From Thermoflexus sp. (GTDB taxonomy: Bacteria; Chloroflexota; Anaerolineae; Thermoflexales; Thermoflexaceae), in contig JANXBD010000004.1 in NCBI GenBank assembly GCA_025057635.1, positions 1 to 64,000 on the forward strand: a DNA stretch of 64,000 bases. Direction: 5' to 3'. A model generated the notes under the pieces. That model was not told the DNA's origin. It worked only from the letters and a program-made list of their open reading frames with translations, and ran no database searches. The position numbers and the translations under genes are program-made. Below are positions 61,707 to 64,000 of this stretch, piece after piece. Positions within the stretch are counted from its first letter, which is position 1. Every line of letters starts with the position of its first letter.

Positions 61707-61997
61707 CGATCTCCCCTCTAGCGAATAGATGGGCATATCGATCCCACAACAACTGCTCTTCTACCCCCTAAGTTTAACGGGATTTAGAGCGTTACTCCAG
61801 AAAGCTCAGTGAGCCCCTTCATCCCTTAATCGTCCGTTGTCTATCGGATTCGCCTCATCTTCGTGGGCTGACTCCACCAACCGTTCTTAATCCTCTTCCT
61901 CCCGCTCATGGGCTGCTTTGCGCCGGATTGATAACCGGTTATTATTTAAAAAACAGGAGATCCGAAACTATGAGCCAGATCCCACGTGGAACATTCG

Positions 61998-62612
61998 ATG
62001 GGGAAGCAGCCGATCCTAATTGGTCTAACCGGGAACATCGCTTGCGGCAAAAGCACAGTGGCCCGCATGCTGGCGGAAAAAGGGGCCTATGTCATCGACG
62101 CCGACGCGATCGCCCATGAAGTGATCCGGAAAGGCACGCCTGCCTACGAGGCCATCCTCCGCCGTTTCGGAGAAGGGATCCTCGGACTAGATGAGGAGAT
62201 CGATCGTCGACGTCTTGGAGCGATTGTTTTCCGGGATCCGAACGCCCTGCGGGATTTAGAAGCGATCGTTCACCCAGCTGTGCTGATGGAGATTCGACAA
62301 CGGATCCACGCCCATCCCGAGGCTCCCGCAATCGTTGTCGAGGCCATCAAGCTTATCGAATCCGGATTCGCCGAGGCCTGCGATACCATATGGGTAGTCA
62401 CATGTCCCGAGCCTGAGCAGATCCGTCGGCTGATGGTCGAGCGGGGGTTACCTGAAGAAGAGGCCCGCGTTCGAATCCAGATCCAATCCTCTCAGGCCGA
62501 GAAGATCCGACATGCCGATGTCATCATTGACAACAGTGGAGATTTGGAAGCCACGCGTCGTCAGGTGGAGCAGGCTTGGCGAGCGCAGGTGGAGCGAGAT
62601 GGGGCCAGTTGA
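61998..62612 (+). CDS. coaE: Dephospho-CoA kinase
   Basis: MGKQPILIGLTGNIACGKSTVARMLAEKGAYVIDADAIAHEVIRKGTPAYEAILRRFGEGIL. Confidence 0.94.
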   Translation: MGKQPILIGLTGNIACGKSTVARMLAEKGAYVIDADAIAHEVIRKGTPAYEAILRRFGEGILGLDEEIDRRRLGAIVFRDPNALRDLEAIVHPAVLMEIRQRIHAHPEAPAIVVEAIKLIESGFAEACDTIWVVTCPEPEQIRRLMVERGLPEEEARVRIQIQSSQAEKIRHADVIIDNSGDLEATRRQVEQAWRAQVERDGAS

Positions 62613-62730
62613 GCAGTCTGTCAAGGTCTGCCGAGACACGCTGCGACGTTTGCGACGTAATCAGAACACTGTGCTCGAGGCCATCGATGGTATAGGATCC
62701 ATCGCCAAATTCTAGATCGAGGAGGACAGG

Positions 62731-63225
62731 ATGAAGCTTACCATCCGCCGAGCACGGCCTGCTGATGTTGATGCAATCCGGGATCTGGTTCGACGGGCCA
62801 CTCGAGGCCGCATAAACCCCTCCACTGATGAAGTCTTTGATCGCATGGCTGAGCGCGGGATGTTGCTGGCCTTTAGCCCGGAACGCGAGCTGGTGGGCCT
62901 GATCAGTTGGCGGGTGGAGAACCTGGTTGCCCGGATCTTAGATTTTCTGGTCCATCCCCACAACCTTCGACCGGTGGTGGGCCGGCAACTGATCGAGGCA
63001 GTTGAAGAGGAGGCGCGCCGTTTAGAGTGTGAAGCTTGCTTTATCTATGCTTCTCCCGAGATGTCCTCAGAAGCTCTTGCCTTTTACATTGGGTTGGGGT
63101 ATATCCGGTGGCCGGAGGAAAGTCTTTCCGAGCCATGGCGCGAGGCTGCTCATGAATTCGACGCCCTCGGGCGTGTGGCATTGATCAAGCAAATTCGCGC
63201 CGAGCGAGTCACGCAACCGATTTAG
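62731..63225 (+). CDS. GNAT-family N-acetyltransferase
   Basis: MKLTIRRARPADVDAIRDLVRRATRGRINPSTDEVFDRMAERGMLLAFSPERELVGLISWRVENLVARILDFLVHPHNLRPVVGRQLIEAVEEEARRLECE. Confidence 0.82.
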   Translation: MKLTIRRARPADVDAIRDLVRRATRGRINPSTDEVFDRMAERGMLLAFSPERELVGLISWRVENLVARILDFLVHPHNLRPVVGRQLIEAVEEEARRLECEACFIYASPEMSSEALAFYIGLGYIRWPEESLSEPWREAAHEFDALGRVALIKQIRAERVTQPI

Positions 63226-63254
63226 TGGCATTCTTCCTTAGGAGGGAACACGAG

Positions 63255-63494
63255 ATGTGGACAGCGATCAAGGGATTCACCGAGCGACATCCACGTCTGA
63301 CCGCGTGGATCGCCCTCGCGATTGGGATGGTGGCTATCCTGTTATGGTCGGCCCGAGATGTCGGCTTAACTCCCTCTCAGCTCCTGGCCCTTGTGATCGC
63401 GACCATCGTGCTGGCCGGGCTGTGCGTATGGATCATCAGTTGGGAAGACGATGAAGAAGAAACCGGCTCTCAGAGTTCATCATCGAAACCATAG
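63255..63494 (+). CDS. Small membrane protein, two predicted TM helices
   Basis: MWTAIKGFTERHPRLTAWIALAIGMVAILLWSARDVGLTPSQLLALVIATIVLAGLCVWIISWEDDEEE; SD AGGAGG. Confidence 0.65.
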   Translation: MWTAIKGFTERHPRLTAWIALAIGMVAILLWSARDVGLTPSQLLALVIATIVLAGLCVWIISWEDDEEETGSQSSSSKP

Positions 63495-63577
63495 GCCCCG
63501 CCGCGCCAATCGGGCGATGGACGGAAATAGACCATGAACATCGGGCAGGGAACACCTGAGTGGCAAACGCGCTAGAC

Positions 63578-63777
63578 TGAAAACAAAATGCCCCGCCGTG
63601 CCGTGGGCCGCTGGGCTGATGCACCCGCTCGCTTAGGTGGGGGTCTCCTGCTGGTTGCCGCCTTGACGTGCCCCGCGCGCAGGCCGTCTAACGCGTCCCC
63701 ACGCTAGAGTCCGACCCCCCTTTGAAAAGGTGTTGGCGCAAGCCGCTGAACACGACCTCACGCACACAGCCGGGCTA
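63578..63777 (-). ncRNA. Candidate ~200-nt structured small RNA (6S-like shape; family not established)
   Basis: Minus-strand promoter TTGCCT (63812-63807)/18 nt/TAAAAT (63788-63783). The 5' end GCCCGGCTGTG pairs with the 3' end CACGGCGGGGC, followed by ATTTTGTTTT. Several internal stems; no convincing ORF. Confidence 0.4.
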
Positions 63778-64000
63778 ACCTTATTTTAACCAGAGCCCCC
63801 CCCGAGAGGCAAGAAAAGTCAATCCGAAAATCCTTTCATCGGGGGTTGTTGACACCTCATCAGAGACCCGCAAGCGAATGAGGCGCCTCAGCCAGGTCTA
63901 AAACATCCCGATCAAGTGGCATCAGGAGCGTAAAAGCGTTATGATCATAATAAGGAACTACACCGTCTGACCTCTAACCGGGAGATCGGGGCGCACATTC

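Noticed and set aside
62606-62715. Small ORF between coaE and GNAT (MGPVEQSVKVCRDTLRRLRRNQNTVLEAIDGIGSIAKF)
   Set aside because: Only ~38 aa, overlaps the coaE end, no homology basis; cannot be supported from sequence alone.
1-64000. CRISPR arrays, tRNA/rRNA genes, prophage or intact insertion sequences
   Set aside because: Scanned by eye for regularly spaced repeats, T-arm motifs (GTTCGAATC and variants) and intact transposase ORFs; none was convincing.

Overview
This 64 kb window looks like a chromosomal segment from a moderately GC-rich, probably thermophilic Chloroflexota-like bacterium. That taxonomic guess is inferred from gene content only and was not checked by search. The window is mostly housekeeping and biosynthetic genes. 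It opens with a minus-strand branched-chain amino-acid cluster in the order ilvB-ilvN-ilvC-leuA-leuC-leuD-cimA-leuB, with leuB cut by the window edge and absent from the ORF track. Next come sirtuin, plsY-like, dnaE, an M28 peptidase, apgM, a polytopic GT39-like protein, relA/spoT, an RNA methyltransferase, infC-rpmI-rplT, a fused BpsA/AdoMet-decarboxylase polyamine enzyme, a degenerate histidine kinase, murJ, a SIMPL protein, yqeY, birA, an S1-domain protein, clpC, ubiD, cmk, a PHP protein, an ABC ATPase, an EVE protein, MPG glycosylase, a degenerate TrpC-like barrel, MBL, SDR and HAD proteins, rimO, priA, a two-gene molybdenum hydroxylase, coaE and GNAT. No tRNA, rRNA, CRISPR array or intact transposon was recognised. 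The strongest non-gene-list findings are as follows. (1) A complete ribosome-mediated attenuator upstream of ilvB: a consensus promoter, a 36-aa leader peptide rich in Leu/Val/Ile, a protector hairpin, a 13-nt perfect antiterminator pairing and an intrinsic terminator. (2) A BpsA-AdoMetDC fusion preceded by a long, strongly structured 5' UTR. (3) A ~200-nt structured minus-strand ncRNA candidate with its own promoter at the right edge. (4) An AUU start codon for infC. (5) Tandem terminator-like hairpins between rpmI and rplT. (6) Two enzyme paralogues that appear to have lost catalytic residues (TrpC-like and histidine-kinase-like).
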